Counted from the first letter of the stretch, positions 22,836 through 34,948 are shown. The stretch: DNA of 64,000 nucleotides from Kalaharituber pfeilii (GCA_015179045.1 WHUZ01000037.1:62001-126000), one strand, 5' to 3'. The notes: generated from the sequence alone by a model not told the origin. Numbers and translations: made by a program.

Positions 22836-23246
22836 TTGACAGGTGACACTGCCCCAGCCCAACTGCGAAGCTGCCGCCCAAAAAGAGGCGAGTCTCGACG
22901 ACCTGCCTTCCGGAGATGACGTAGCAGTTTCAGCCGTAAACAGCTCCAATCGTTTCTCACTCTCAGCCATTCCCACCATTACTATCAATGAAGTCACGTC
23001 GGGCAAAATGTTTAAGTGACTTCTCTCGCAAATCCGGCATTGGTAAGGGAGACAACCAGCAGGAAAGAAGGACGAGCTGGATGCACTGTTGGAACTGTTG
23101 AGAAGGGTGGAAAGTTGACGGGCAAATTTTCGATAGGTCGTTTAGTGATGGTGAGGGTCAAAGCGGACTATCTTACCATTTTTCCGAACATCCTGCACCT
23201 GTCTCATGTTCAAATCAATTCTAAGCTCTACGAGGGAAGTTCATCC
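22836..23246. other. intergenic
   Basis: No supported gene. A minus-strand frame (22749-23006) runs from here into the 12-bp repeat, but only its first ~55 codons lie outside the repeat and they match nothing I recognise. Confidence 0.35.
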
Positions 23247-23307
23247 TCGCCATAGCCCTCTGGGCGGACTGCGAGTATTGATATAAAAAAAAAAAAAAAA
23301 AAAAAAA
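23247..23307 (+). mobile_element. 61-bp LINE 3' tail with 15-bp target duplication
   Basis: Core TCGCCATAGCCCTCTGGGCG, then GACTGCGAGTATTGATAT and about 24 A. The perfect 15-bp repeat GAGGGAAGTTCATCC flanks it (23232-23246 and 23308-23322). This fixes both ends of the insertion and shows that the whole inserted unit is only about 61 bp. Confidence 0.85.
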
Positions 23308-23380
23308 GAGGGAAGTTCATCCAGACAGGCCACCAAATTGATATGGCGATATTTGATGCTGATATTCTGTTTATTTTCAT

Positions 23381-23456
23381 TGTCTCCTATGTAGTTAATC
23401 TCGTCATAGCCCCATGGCGTTATACAAGTTTATGATATTGAGAGGGGAAAAAAAAA
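23381..23456 (+). mobile_element. short LINE 3' tail
   Basis: TGTCTCCTATGTAGTTAATC, then the CATAGCCCCATGGCG core, TATGATATTGAGAGGGG and poly(A). Same 5' extension as the copy at 10461. Confidence 0.6.
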
Positions 23457-23489
23457 CATTTTGTGAGTAGCGACTTCAGGGTAGTGCAA

Positions 23490-23556
23490 TGTAGTTAATC
23501 CGGTCACAGCCCCATGGCGGTATACAAGTAATTTGATATTAAGAGGGGAAAAAAAT
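23490..23556 (+). mobile_element. short LINE 3' tail with ~33-bp flanking repeat
   Basis: TGTAGTTAATCCGGTCACAG, the CCCCATGGCGG core, AAGAGGGG and poly(A). It is bracketed by a near-identical 33-34-bp repeat beginning CATTTTGT and ending ATGCAA or GTGCAA (23457-23489 and 23557-23590), long for a LINE target duplication. Confidence 0.6.
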
Positions 23557-23590
23557 CATTTTGTTGAGTAGCGAGTTCAGGGTAATGCAA

Positions 23591-24036
23591 AGATGGCTTC
23601 TATAGTTCTTTCTCCCCTTGTCCATTGTCTTGTCAGTCAACAGAACCCATCTAATCCCTGATCACTCACCGTAGCTAGGTACATAATTAGACAGAACTAC
23701 CCACCTCCTAGTTGTGACGCTAAACTGGACCGAGCGCAGTGCTAAATAGTATGATCTACCATGAGTTCAGCTTTCCTATCCCCTCGCCTTTAGCTTCATC
23801 TTCCCCGAATCCCAGCCCCAACCTCCAAAAATACTACTGACTTCCTCCCCCCCCACTCATCTGCACGCATAAGAAAATCAGCCACTGCTGAACAGCGCGA
23901 CCGAATTCCGGAGAGATCCTCGCCCTTGCCAACGCTATAAACAACCAAGACTGAGATCACCCATACTGAAACTTCAGTCGCGACCCTTCAAGACCGCCAT
24001 CAACCAGCAAAATTCCATCCTCCAGACCTAATTTAG
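23591..24036. other. upstream region of the 24037 reading frame
   Basis: No gene recognised; a C-rich stretch near 23790-23860 could be promoter-like. Confidence 0.3.
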
Positions 24037-24530
24037 ATGGCATCCACCAGGAAAAATCAAGATACTATCCATCGCTGCTGGGCGTACCCAATTATGCCTA
24101 TCGCTCTTGAAGCAGCCAAAGCTAGCACGCTCTGCAAAGTTTCATTGAATCTCGAGATGATGCTGAAAAATGCTTCAGAAGCTATGGTTACCCTAAAGTT
24201 GCTCGGCAATCTTGAGCTCATTCCTCACCGAGAACTACAATAGCTCGTTTTTGTCATAGGCCCCCTCGGTCTTGTCCCAGGTCCTGCCGTACCTTAGCAA
24301 AAATACTATTATCGTCACCGGTATCATGGCCCTCTTCGACGTCCTCGACGAAACTTTTGGAAAATCCTGTCTGCAGGGAATAGCAAGCGGACAGCTAGGT
24401 GCCCTCAAATAAGGCAATAAGGATATTCTTACGTACTATAATGCCTGGCGCGGATACGGACTCGAACAAGAAAGGAGCGTGTTACAGATACCAAATTTCA
24501 AATCACATCAAACCAAATCAAACTCTTGCA
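24037..24530 (+). pseudogene. broken small hypothetical gene
   Basis: Begins MASTRKNQDTIHRCWA and runs 68 codons to a TAG at 24241. The same frame resumes for 17 codons to another TAG. Protein-like sequence then continues in the next frame from 24284 (TIIVTGIMALFDVLDETFGK), a TAA at 24410 interrupts it, and further plausible residues follow (GNKDILTYYNAW). The stops are all of types that C-to-T change can make, and one frameshift is needed. I do not recognise the family. The coding look on both sides of each break is the reason to call it a pseudogene rather than chance frames. Confidence 0.4.
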
Positions 24531-24858
24531 CAAACACAAATACCAAAACCGAATTATACATACATATATAGAAAGAAGGAAAAAGAAATAAACAAATAGA
24601 TAAACTAAATCTAAAAAGATAGGGATTTTTAAAATAGCATCATAATCATGTGTATTTTACTTCGTTCATCCGTCACAACCATACACCAGAAAAACGAAAA
24701 AAAAAAAAAAAAAAACGCCGTCACCCCCGCCAGCTGCCGACGCAATGACAACATTATTCATGATATTACATTTACGAACGTTGAAAGAAACTATAAAATC
24801 TCAATAGATTAAATTTAGAAGATAAAAATATAGGGAAAAAAAACGAAAGAGAAGAATT
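24531..24858. other. intergenic, A/T-rich
   Basis: 3' flank of the NLR on the minus strand; contains an A20 run near 24697. No gene seen. Confidence 0.4.
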
Positions 24859-27800
24859 CTAGATCCCAAACTTGCCATCCATCTGCCAACTCGTCCTCAC
24901 CCTCTGCATTACCCTCTCCTGATGCGCTTGATCGTTCAAATGCGACTCGAAACCACCCAATTTCTCCTGTGGCCAAAGAAAGTACAACCCCAACTGGCAA
25001 TCATGGCACCAGATGTAGGGGAACCATGAGCCGGAAGTCAATTGCTTCATGATCCCTTCAATGTTGACGTATGGATACATCTCTCGCAAGCCCTGGAGGC
25101 CGGCGCGGACCCAGTCGGGGATGGGCTGTGTAGAGGGATTATTAGTAACACGTATTACGTGAAAGAGCAGAGGGCTTCGGACGACTTACAGGTGGCTTTT
25201 CTGGATCTGATCCCGGCCTTTCCGCAGAAGAAACCGGTATCGGTGCATTGGCTACCCCGCTTGCCGTCGGGGTAGCTGCTGCTGAGTTGGTCGTTGCAGA
25301 CTTCACTCCCGGAGCCGTTACCGCATCAGTGTCCCGGAATCTCCGGAGAGCTGGAAATTGTACTTTTGAAACTGAAACCTGTGGGATGAAATGAGTCTTC
25401 TTAATGTGTGCATTTAGCTCACGAAGTGTGCAACAACCAAAATCGGCAATAGGGCATCCTCTTTCAGTACAAAAGAATGGACGCTCGTGTCTTGATTCGT
25501 GGCGGTCGCGGTCCTCCTGTGTTTTAAACCCTTGGGTAAAATATGCACACGTTGGTCGGCTGCATTTAAACAAATGCATCCCATACGCTTCTTCAAGATT
25601 GCTCTTTTCATTCTTTGTGGATAGGCTTTTGAATACCTTCTCCAATTCCAATCGGACCTTTGTAATATGACCTTGTAAATGGAGAAAGCCTAAGGTGAAT
25701 GGTCCAAGCGATCCAATTTTCTCTAGTTGATTGGTAGTTCGAATTTGAGCTGCTCCAGAAGCCAACTGACTTAAGGCTTGATAAACATCAGGATAGCCCT
25801 GGAAGCATTTGAAGTTATGCTTCGTGCCTTCGTTGATCTGTATTTTCTCCCAATTAGCAGCTTGGGTGTTCAGATGCCGTTCCAAGAAATCTTTGAGTGA
25901 ACAAGCTATTTCTCTCGTCTTCTCAAGGCTGTGTGACAATTGGGAACTGTATGTTTCAATGTGATCGAGCCAATATAACATTGCGTAATCCTGGAACGAG
26001 AAATAGCCTTCGATGAGAAAACGTCGAAGGTCTTCATCGGTGAGAGTACTATTAAAGCAGTCGAACGTGAGATAAGTCACGCAAAGGTGAGCAAGGTTTG
26101 TTTCTATAGAAGCCAAGTCTATGAAGTTTCTGCTGGTTAAGAACCTTTCAAGCCACCATTTCAGCTCTTCTTGCCACTCATGGCCGGCAGGCGTAAGGGT
26201 CTCACAGTCTGGCAGTCATATGCACAAATTGGATTGTTCCATCCCTATTTACCTCTATTAAGGAGCCACAGAAATCACTGATTTCGTCAATCAATGATCG
26301 TTGATGAAAGTTGACGGTGCGATCCTTCGTATCACCAATGGCGAATACACCCTGAATTTCATGTTTTTTCAATGGTCGTTTCGCACATGCTACTAAATCT
26401 AGAATTCGGCTTGCATTCTCCCTTTGTACATTGCTTGTGTTATATAGGCGAATAACAATCCTCTCGTACCTATAATAATTCCATGGAACCTGAGCAATCA
26501 ATTACTTTCTTCAGATTTGGTTCACACTTACGCCTTCTCTAGCCCAATGGGAAACGTGCTTGACAAAAGCTCCCGTTCTAACTGAGCTCTGGTGCCCTGA
26601 TTATGTAAATTCTTCAACACCAGTGAACAGTATAAAAACATTCCTAAAATGAAGTTAATAGAAACGTTCTCCAGCAACTTTTGATGGCATAGAATGTGAC
26701 ATGCCTTTTGCTCGTTCAAGTACCTTGGCTACAATATCCGCTGTTTCTACGTCTGACAGCCGGAACCGTCTCTGAATTTTAACCGCCCATACTTTTGTAT
26801 ACTGTTGAATATCGCTGTCTTGTGGCTTCAATTGAACTTTAATAACATCTGAGAGATGCTTTTGAATGTCAGGCTCTTTTGTACTGACAAAGAGCAACCG
26901 TATCGCGCCAGGAAGCTGTTGATTGATATTCTCACCAATAGCTCGTAACGTGGAAATAATTTCTTTCCTTGCTGTCTTCTCGCACTCATCCAAACCATCA
27001 AGAACAATGAATGATATTGTTGAATCTTTCATAGCAATTTCAAGCAGCTCCTTTAGAAGCTTCGATGATTGTAGAGTCATCTCTCCACCTTCGGCTAACT
27101 TATCCCAAATAAGGGACCAAATCTCTTCCTTGTTTTGGATAAGCTGCGCTAAAATGCCACGGCCAACAGCATTAAAGCTATCTTTGTTTTCAGTACGGTA
27201 TCGACAATAAAAGTATGCGACAGATACTGGTGTAGCACCTGTGGAGTGCGATGTTCTTGCACTAATTTTCTGTAACTCTTCGATAATGACCGAAGTAAGA
27301 ACCGTTTTTCCTATGAAAGGCATATGTGAAGTCAATATTATTCTAGAATTCTTGCTTTAAAAGATCTTTACCAGCGCCTGGTATTCCAAAAAGCCAAAGT
27401 TCATTATTTGTTGCATTGGAAACATCAAACCAATGTTGTACATTCTTATTTTTAAGCACCCAAGACCCAGTTCCAGGATATTCTCTTCGCAAGGATTCAT
27501 AATATTCCTGATCACTACTACTATCGGCAGCAGCAAGCCAATTGGTGATTTCAACCCTCCGCCGCCTTTTATCTTCCTTTTCAATTCGTTCAAAATTGTG
27601 TTTCTGTAAATCTCGCGCCAATTTAGCCTGCTCAAATTCAATCAAGCTTGCCTGACACTCTATCAATCCTTTGTGTCGAGTGAGCTTCGCACGAATCTGC
27701 TCAAAAGGAGTTGCAAGATCCTTCCATGCAGCTCTAAAGATGAGATTCCATGCTTCAAAGAATTGTCAGTATACAACCCATCTCTCCCTTCCAGTGAGAA

Positions 27801-28566
27801 AAACTACTACTTGCCTGGTCTTTGCACAACTTTCAGCGCTCTAGCATGAAACTCCAAGATATCTTGGTACACGAGCCCTAGAACTGTTTGCATGTAACTG
27901 TTTCCTTGGAAAAGCGAGTCATATTGTTGGAATTGGGGAAAACACTCCCCCATACGTTCATACTCGTCCAAAATGATATCAAAAAAGGTGATATAATTAC
28001 TGGTCACCTAGGTATATCAGAAACTTTAGTAAAGGCCGCTGAAGCAGAGATATAGCCATAACAATTCCTACCTGAAGCAAGAATTTCATGGGGCCCTTGT
28101 GAAAAGATAAAAGTCAGCATGCATGTCGGTGCTATTGTAACTATATTGAGCATGGGCATTGGAACCAACCCATACGAAAGCAACAAAATTTGTTAGGTCA
28201 AGAAAGACTTCAATGATTTTACCATATTGTTGCATGGCGTCGATGAATGGTCGGATTCGATTGATATTTCGCATATTTCTCCGTTTGATTTGCTCCTCTT
28301 GGATACTGCTGACGCAGTTTTTTGAGGCTTTCTAGGGTTGCATTTGCAAATTCCCGCTCCTGCGCAGGTGTTAGTTTGCAGTTGTTCCGAAAGTTTGCAA
28401 GCGTTTCTTGAAATATTCTACTGTCGAACGGGATAGTGTTTCTGGATTGAGATTGAGCAAGCATATTGGCGGTACGGAACAAAAGGTAGAGTTGAGCGTA
28501 TTCCGGAAAATATTCTCTCTGCTTGGTGTATTGAGTTATGGTATGTTTTAAGAGCTTGCTCCACAT
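24859..28566 (-). CDS. NLR protein: DUF7708-like, NACHT, C2H2 zinc fingers; one apparent frameshift
   Basis: Nine exons: 28566-28170, 28095-28072, 28007-27815, 27752-27372, 27310-26705, 26643-26532, 26469-26206, 26144-25190, 25125-24859. All junctions keep phase and give 1065 aa if one extra base in a T6 run (28318-28323, A6 in the gene) is discounted. Without that, the first exon shifts frame, so it is a pseudogene, a sequencing error or starts later. Residues 1-320 resemble the DUF7708 domain of fungal STAND proteins (NRIRPFIDAMQQYGK, FVAFVWGPMKFLLQ). NACHT follows: Walker A GIPGAGKT (327-334) and Walker B IVLDGLDE (433-440), then GMFLYCSLVLKNL and AKRPLKKHEIQGVF. Two C-terminal zinc fingers use C853, C858, H874, H878 and C884, C889, H905, H910. 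Exon 2 is only 24 nt and two introns use GC donors. Inferred role: fungal NLR immune or incompatibility receptor. Confidence 0.85.
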
Positions 28567-29395
28567 CCTTCAGTTCATATTTGCCAAGTGAGGCTGAAGG
28601 GCTTGGTGTGCGATTGCCAACAGACGTCGACCAGAGCCTTGTTATATTGCAGCCTTGAACCTCTGATTACCCTGGCATCATTTGCTGCGTCAGCTCAACG
28701 CACGCAACTGAGATCATATCCCTTGGCAAGCCGCCGCCTAACCGTAGGAATGTCGCGAGGTACTGTTCATGCGAGCAACGAAGAAGTATTCTCAAAAAAC
28801 AGATGCACGTCAATTGAGGGTAACAAAAAAACCTGTAGACTGACTGAGACTTGCGTCGACGTATATGAGTGTTAGAAGAATGAGAGCTGAACCCCTCTCC
28901 TCTCAGCTTCCCAAGTTGGATCCAGAAATTGCCAGGAACGACCGCGCCACGCACTAGAAAGTCCTAGGAATAAAGTTTGTTCTGGGGCTAACCAGTAATC
29001 GATTCAGCAACTCGATTCACATGGGTAACCACAAGCCAGGGAATGTCTGAGGACGTTGAGTTGGAGCGAACACCGAGAATACAGCATGTACATGGTACAT
29101 CTTCACCAGCGCCCACAAATCGGTAGCTAGTATCTTGACTACAAAAGAGAGAAATCCGGAATATCCGCAATGCAGCAAAGACTCTAACTACATTCTCAGG
29201 GTTGTGTTACGCACTAAAGTACGACAATTCCGGGCGCCAGAAAAATGCATCAAATGAAGTTTTATTCGTGAGTATTCTCCTTTAAATGGTTGCAAGGCCT
29301 CTACTGATTGCTAATTCATGTATGATGTAGAAACGACAAAGGTTTAACCCAACCGTTGACATAATCATCCAAGATACTGAATACCTTGCTGCATA
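28567..29395. other. upstream region of the NLR, no gene
   Basis: Holds the presumed promoter of the minus-strand NLR. Frames up to 95 codons on both strands contain nothing recognisable. Confidence 0.4.
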
Positions 29396-30208
29396 CAGTC
29401 TACCCTTGCTATACCGGATCCCTAAAATCTGGCACTTTTCGTCCGGTATAGCAAGGTTCCGGTATAGAATAAAATGCTTGGCAGACAGGGGGGTGATAAA
29501 ATTTTGTAAATTCAAATAATTACTGAAATAGGAGATGAACGAAGTAAACATCAACTTGTTTCACATCCAGCCAAAGACATCAATATGCATCGTCACGAAA
29601 TCTAGAAAAATGTCGGGCCTTGAGTGTGCTTGAGAAGCATCAAATATGTAAACATTGACTAGAACCAAAATATGCTAAAGAAAAGTTAAGTGAATTCGAT
29701 AAACATCTTTGAGATGAATTGGTAAGATTACTGTACTTTAACTTAACTTTGATATCCAAGGTATCGAATTTATTATTTTAAGCTGACCAGTAGCTGTATC
29801 TACTAAGTCAGGTATTTTGAAATAAAGTGGTAAGTGGTTAGCAATTAATCTCGGAACATGGAACAAGAAGCAACGAAGTGCCAGTTTCTAATTACTCGAA
29901 CAACATTGTAGCAAGTGATGGTAGCAGTAGTACGAACGGCATTAGCAGAAGCAGTGACAGCAGTGGTGGCAGCCAAGTGTGAAATGGAGTAGTCTAAGAT
30001 GTATTAGTATTAGCGCGTCCGGTATAGCAAATATTATTTGTATGGAGACAGGGGGGTACTTGTCTGGAGGTTTCTGTCCGGTCCGGAATTGTTAGGGCAT
30101 CCGGTATAGCAAGGGCGATTTGTATGGGGAACGGATGTTGCAGCCAGAGGCCATCCGGTATAGCAAGGTTTCCGGTATAGCGAGGTCCGGTATAGCAAGG
30201 GTAGACTG
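29396..30208. mobile_element. pogo/Tc1-like non-autonomous element, copy 1
   Basis: The left end CAGTCTACCCTTGCTATACC and the right end GGTATAGCAAGGGTAGACTG are perfect inverse repeats, flanked by TA (29394-29395 and 30209-30210). The motif CCGGTATAGCAAGG recurs several more times just inside the ends, making compound terminal repeats. The 813-bp interior has no transposase frame. A 5'-shortened second copy occurs at 44729-45314. Confidence 0.8.
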
Positions 30209-30682
30209 TATGTAGTGTGGGAATCTTGGCGCTTGATGATGCAACGGTGGATGATAACTCAAGATGGAAGGGGGGACCATTGATGCCTAGATGAGACTAC
30301 CCAAGGGGGAAAGGGGGACCATGACGGCCTGGATGAGACTACTCGAGAGGGAAGGAGGGCCCTGAGGGACTGAGGAGCGGCGATTACCACAAGGGGGTAG
30401 GGGACCAGAGGGTGATGGGTATATAAGGAGGGGGAGAAGGAGGCTTGTTTCTATCATCATCATCGTCGAGGGTGATCGTATAACCGGGGTGGTTATTCTG
30501 TCCGTCTTGCAGTGTTTCATAGTCCTCTTCAATACAGTGAACCGGTCTTTGTCTTGTGCCTCGTGGTTATCTCTAGCTCTTTACTATTGTGTGTTCTCGT
30601 TCCCCCTCCTCAGAACTTCCGTCTGTTCCCTCCCACAGTAGAGAGTTAGTTTAGCCTGTCTCCGGGCTATGAGGGCTTGCCC
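30209..30682. other. possible LINE 3' region with internal repeats
   Basis: Near 30265-30370 a ~50-bp motif (GGGGGACCAT..GATGAGACTAC) occurs two to three times. The segment runs into a LINE-type tail at 30683, so it may be the 3' untranslated part of the same insertion. No gene recognised. Confidence 0.35.
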
Positions 30683-30751
30683 AGGGACCCTGCCATAGCC
30701 ACGTGCTACAAGCGGGGTTATGTGATACCTATAAAAAAAAAAAAAAAAAAA
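30683..30751 (+). mobile_element. LINE-type 3' tail next to tyrosinase fragment
   Basis: GGGACCCTGCCATAGCCACG then GCTACAAGCGGGGTTATGTG, ATACCTAT and about 20 A. It differs more from the consensus than other copies. The tyrosinase homology begins directly after the poly(A). Confidence 0.55.
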
Positions 30752-31790
30752 CAGCTGACGCAACCTCCATTCGCAAGAGGCTCCGGTACTGCCTCAGGGC
30801 ACCCAATTACACGGTCTTCTCTAACACCACATCTCAGAACCAATGGATGAAGGATCATGGCAACGACTCCAGCCAAGACCCTTTCTACGTTGTTTCGCTG
30901 GAAAGCCTGCACAATGGCATGCACCTCGCTGTGGGAGGATATTATCAGGAGGGGGCATACAATGCCAACCCCAAGCCCGAGTACCGGGGGGCAAATGGTG
31001 ACATGGGTTGTAACGAGACAGCCAGCTTTGATCCAATCTTTTATCTGCATCATTGTTTCATCGACTTCATGATGTGGAAGTGGCAGGAGCTGCACGGTTG
31101 CACCCAAGAGGGCAGCTTGAGCTTCATCAATGGCTATGCTGGACGATAGTTACTGACCCAGTAGTAGGGCTCCCACCAGGAACTATCCTTGACATGCATA
31201 CTCCTCTGTATCCATTTTTGAAAGATGAACGTGCCGGAATATATTATACCTCTGCTGATGTGGTCGATATTACTACACTCGGGTATACTTATGGACCAGG
31301 GGCTATTGACGCTTTGTTGGATGGTGACAGGCGCAGAAAGTTTCTCGATATCCCACCTGAGCCAGTGGCCCTCTTGAAGAGAGTGCACAACATCAACCGG
31401 GCTGAATATAAAGGGTCTTTTGTTATCAAAACCTACCTTCATGTCTCTGGAATGGATAAGCCCTTGCTAATTGGCTCAGAGCCTATCTTGAGCCGTTGGA
31501 ATGTTGAAGGATGCGCTAACTGCCAGAACAATCTTGAGGTAGAGGCTATTGTTCCAATAACGAAGGTTGCATTGAGGCCACTTCTCGGAGATACTTGGAA
31601 GCCCAAAGATATTGAATATTCTGTGGTATTACAGATATTTGACCAGGAAATAAACTATAAATACCCAACTGGCGATGACCGCAGCAAAAAGCCCGTGCCG
31701 CCCCCTGAGGGTATCGTGCCGCCCGATGAGGGTTTCGTGCCGCCGCCTGATGAAGGTCGCAGAAAGCCCCTCCTTGATGACCTGTTCTAG
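30752..31790 (+). pseudogene. tyrosinase, CuB half only, frameshifted
   Basis: Encodes the second half of a fungal tyrosinase (copper monooxygenase that oxidises phenols to quinones, used in melanin synthesis). The CuB site is present: HNGMH supplies two His ligands and FDPIFYLHHCFID the third. Downstream, GLPPGTILDMHTPLYPF, TTLGYTYGPGAID and the tail region to 31790 fit the family. The CuA half and start are missing; a LINE-type poly(A) abuts the break. A second defect is a one-base loss near 31141-31146, where the frame moves from ...FINGYAG to TIVTDPVVGLPPG. The product would lack one of two copper sites and so be inactive. The 5' half was not found elsewhere in the window. Confidence 0.8.
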
Positions 31791-32469
31791 ATGACATGTG
31801 AGTAGACAATACCTTTTAGACGTGACGAGTTATAAAATTAATTAAGCTTGCGAAGTACTGATTAAAGCACAGAATCCTCAGCGAGTTCTCGGGAGTATTG
31901 GGCGATAGGAAGTCACAGCAGTGGAGGAAATGGAAGCAATGCAAAAAGACAGAAACTTGACGGGAGTGAGGGGAGTATGTAGGAATATCAAATGGGGCAT
32001 CAATATTCTCGTTTCTTTCTTCTAGGTGCATATTGAGTGGGCATGAGGATTTCTTTGTCTTTTTTTGAAAAAAAAAAAAAAAAAAAAAAAAAGGAAGAAA
32101 GGGAGAAAAAAGAAGGCCGGGGGAAAAAGGTATTTGTTGATTGTTATGTTTTTTGCATCTCTTGTTCAGTTGTCATGTTTCGTGCTGCTTTTTCTTGTGC
32201 CTGAAAATTCCTATTCTTTGATGAACGTAAGGGAGAGGAAAATGGAAGCCCTGGTTACGATTGAAGCAATAGGCTTGCGGAGTATTGCAGGGAGATGGCG
32301 GAAAAATTTTGGGGGGGACCAAGTTGTTGTGGCCGACCTTTTTTTTTTCTCTTTTTTTCTGGTTCTGTCCTTTCCTTCCTCTCAGCTGCCATATTATTTC
32401 GCGAATAAGAAATGCCTCATGTCTAAGAAACGCACATGAATAAGAGACGTCAGGGAACAAATATTTTGA
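31791..32469. other. intergenic, poly(A) tract
   Basis: Contains a ~24-nt A run (32067-32091) with G/A-rich sequence after it. No gene recognised. The left border of the duplicated block follows. Confidence 0.4.
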
Positions 32470-33504
32470 AGCTTTATCCCGTTCACGTAAGGAACATTGT
32501 GTGATAAGAATTTATTCCGAAAAAGACGAGGGTAATCAAGATTTCGCCGCTTCTGTGAAGATTTTGTCAGGTGACAAGTACCTGCTCTCATGCCCCATAG
32601 CTCCAACGATACTATAATTTAATTCAAGTTCAAAGTCACCCACACCAATCTATTGGCCCCCAGGGTGCGCTTCCTTTCATTAATCAAATATCAAACCTTC
32701 ATCCATGCCATCAACTGATTCGTTCATGACATCTACTTACATTCTCCACCAAATGCATGCATATGCAGCCACAAACAAATCCCCGACAGCAACTCAGAAG
32801 GCAAAGCTAGTAAAATTCCTGTAACGAGCTGGAGTTTCTTAGTAACATTTAGCGTTCAATACCAACATCGGTCTCACGTGCCGATGGGTATGGAATGTAG
32901 CTATTTACAGAGAGTCAAGCCTGGAGTAGAATCTCTGCGACGGGCTCAAGGGGCGTAGTGGAGTTTAGAGTTACCCTCAACCGCTATCCAGGAAGAGTAC
33001 TACTCCACAGCCGAGGGTAGCTACTACCATAAACAGAATCCAAGTCTTAAAGACAGGTCCCACTCGAGAATCCACTTAAATTCCCCCTCCTTGTGCAACA
33101 TATATCCACACGCCCAACACCACTAGCACTTCTCATACACTCTCCAGTCTCACGTTCCTCTTCAGCAGTTCCCGAAATTTGAAGTACTGGACAAGACAAA
33201 TGCAGATAACTAATCCTCTCCATATACATATTACAAAACACAATTCATCTATATATTTCCGCAGCTTCACTACCCCCATGACTCGCTTTCGACATTTCTC
33301 CACCTCTGCCACGCTACAATCTTCCCAGCCATTTAGAGCTGTAATTTAGCCTGCGACGTCATCATGCAGAAAACACAAGTGGATATGAGCACATAGATGG
33401 TACAGCTTTGTGTAGCTAGGTCCTAGTCTCAAACTTCAGGCCTTCCTTTTAATTCTCCTCGAAATTGCGTAATAGAAAAATCGAGAATGCAAATTTTCTA
33501 CCGT

Positions 33505-33711
33505 TTAATCATGAGCATAGAAAACCACAGTGCTGTATATATGAGCGGAAAACGATCTCGCGGCCGCGAGGGTTGAGCATTGGGACGGGGAGGTTAGGTA
33601 ATATTGTGGGCTGTAAAAGAGCGCCGTAGCGGGTTGCGCCCTCGTGACCGCGAGTGTCTTACGGGATTGGTTTAAACACGGCTTGCACACGCGCTGCCTA
33701 GAGGTCCCCAT
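33505..33711 (-). other. conserved 68-codon frame of unknown status
   Basis: A 68-codon frame starting MGTSRQRVCKPCLNQSRK is identical in protein to 51210-51416 in the other block copy. A diverged relative of the surrounding DNA lies at 62575-62760, sharing ACCGCGAGGGTTGAG and CTCGCTTCGCT motifs. Identity may simply reflect recent duplication. It could be part of a dispersed repeat rather than a gene. Confidence 0.3.
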
Positions 33712-34610
33712 TCGCTTCGCTCAGAGGTCAGCTAGGGGTGGTGAGCCGCGGGGTGTATTGAGCTACGCGTGGGGTAGTAAGCCTCCGTTCCAAGAAGAGT
33801 ACTAAGGGAACGTACTGTAGGAGGAATCCGGAAGACTGCGTATTGGAGTAACGGGGAGGGAAATAGAGACTGCTAAACAAATAGACACTTCTCTCAAGTA
33901 CACAAAGACGGATATATTCTCAAACTTGAACTGAACTGTGCTACATACAACGGTATGAATGTAAAGGAAGGACATAGCAGAACGATGTCCCTCCCAATGA
34001 CAGTAGAAATCTTCCCCAGATTCCTTCCACTCCCTCACTTTCCGTTGCTGATGGCCGTAGTTCCTACTGCCGCCGTATTCACCAACGGCAAAGACTTGCA
34101 TTAGGATTTGACCTGTGTCTTTGCTTCTTGCATCCACCCGCCATTGTCATGCCCCTTGGCAAGGTTCAGAAAAAAGCAGGGGATCATATTTAAGATTGTT
34201 TTGTTCATGATTCCCTTGCGATAGAGATATCAGGATACTGCATAAAGGCGCCCTCAGAGACCAGCGGTAGTATTAGCTGCTACGCAGTGCGAGTAACTCT
34301 GCCCTGCATGCGCTCGCAATCCTACTACCCTATGTGCCCCATCATCCCCCTTCATTTCCAATATCCCACTTCACCTTACGTGATTGACACGCATTCTGAC
34401 ATCTCAACAGTGTAAGGTTGCTCGCAGTAGTAAGCTGCGGGCAGTTCGAACTTCGCCATACTAGATACCTCTACCATCCCAACTTCGCCACTTTCATTAT
34501 ACTACAAAATAAAGGGGATATAGATATCAGCCCTGGCTGACCTGTGAAGCTACTGCTGATGACTTGGGCTAAACGAATAAAGTAGCTACTTAGGGAAATA
34601 GGCAAACTGT

Positions 34611-34948
34611 GAAAAGGAGTACAGAGGAATAGGCTCAGAGATGTGTGTATTCGATTCTAATGATCAATGAAGAACGGGGCTTCCAGAGCCCATATATATA
34701 CAAAAACTCTATAACACGAAGTTGCATACAAAACCAGTGAACAGAACAGCTAAGTATTTGGACTGCCTAATATGGAATACTCAGTCCGGAGTGTTTGGGC
34801 CATCGCGGATGTTCGGAGTGCTTAGGCCATCGCGGATGTTCGGAGTGCTTAGGCCATCGCGGATGTTCGGATGTTTTACACACTCGGACTGTTTCGCTCG
34901 GACTGTTTCGCTCGGACTGTTTCGCGTGTGTTCGGCTCATGGTTTCTA
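34611..34948. repeat. 338-bp segment private to copy 1, with two tandem arrays
   Basis: Absent from the matching place in copy 2 (junction near 52310). It holds three ~27-bp units of GGCCATCGCGGATGTTCGGA (34798-34872) and three 14-bp units of CGGACTGTTTCGCT (34884-34924). Whether it was gained here or lost in copy 2 is open. Confidence 0.75.

Noticed and set aside
34791..34925. CRISPR-like regular repeats
   Set aside because: Only three units, no unique spacers, and the context is eukaryotic.
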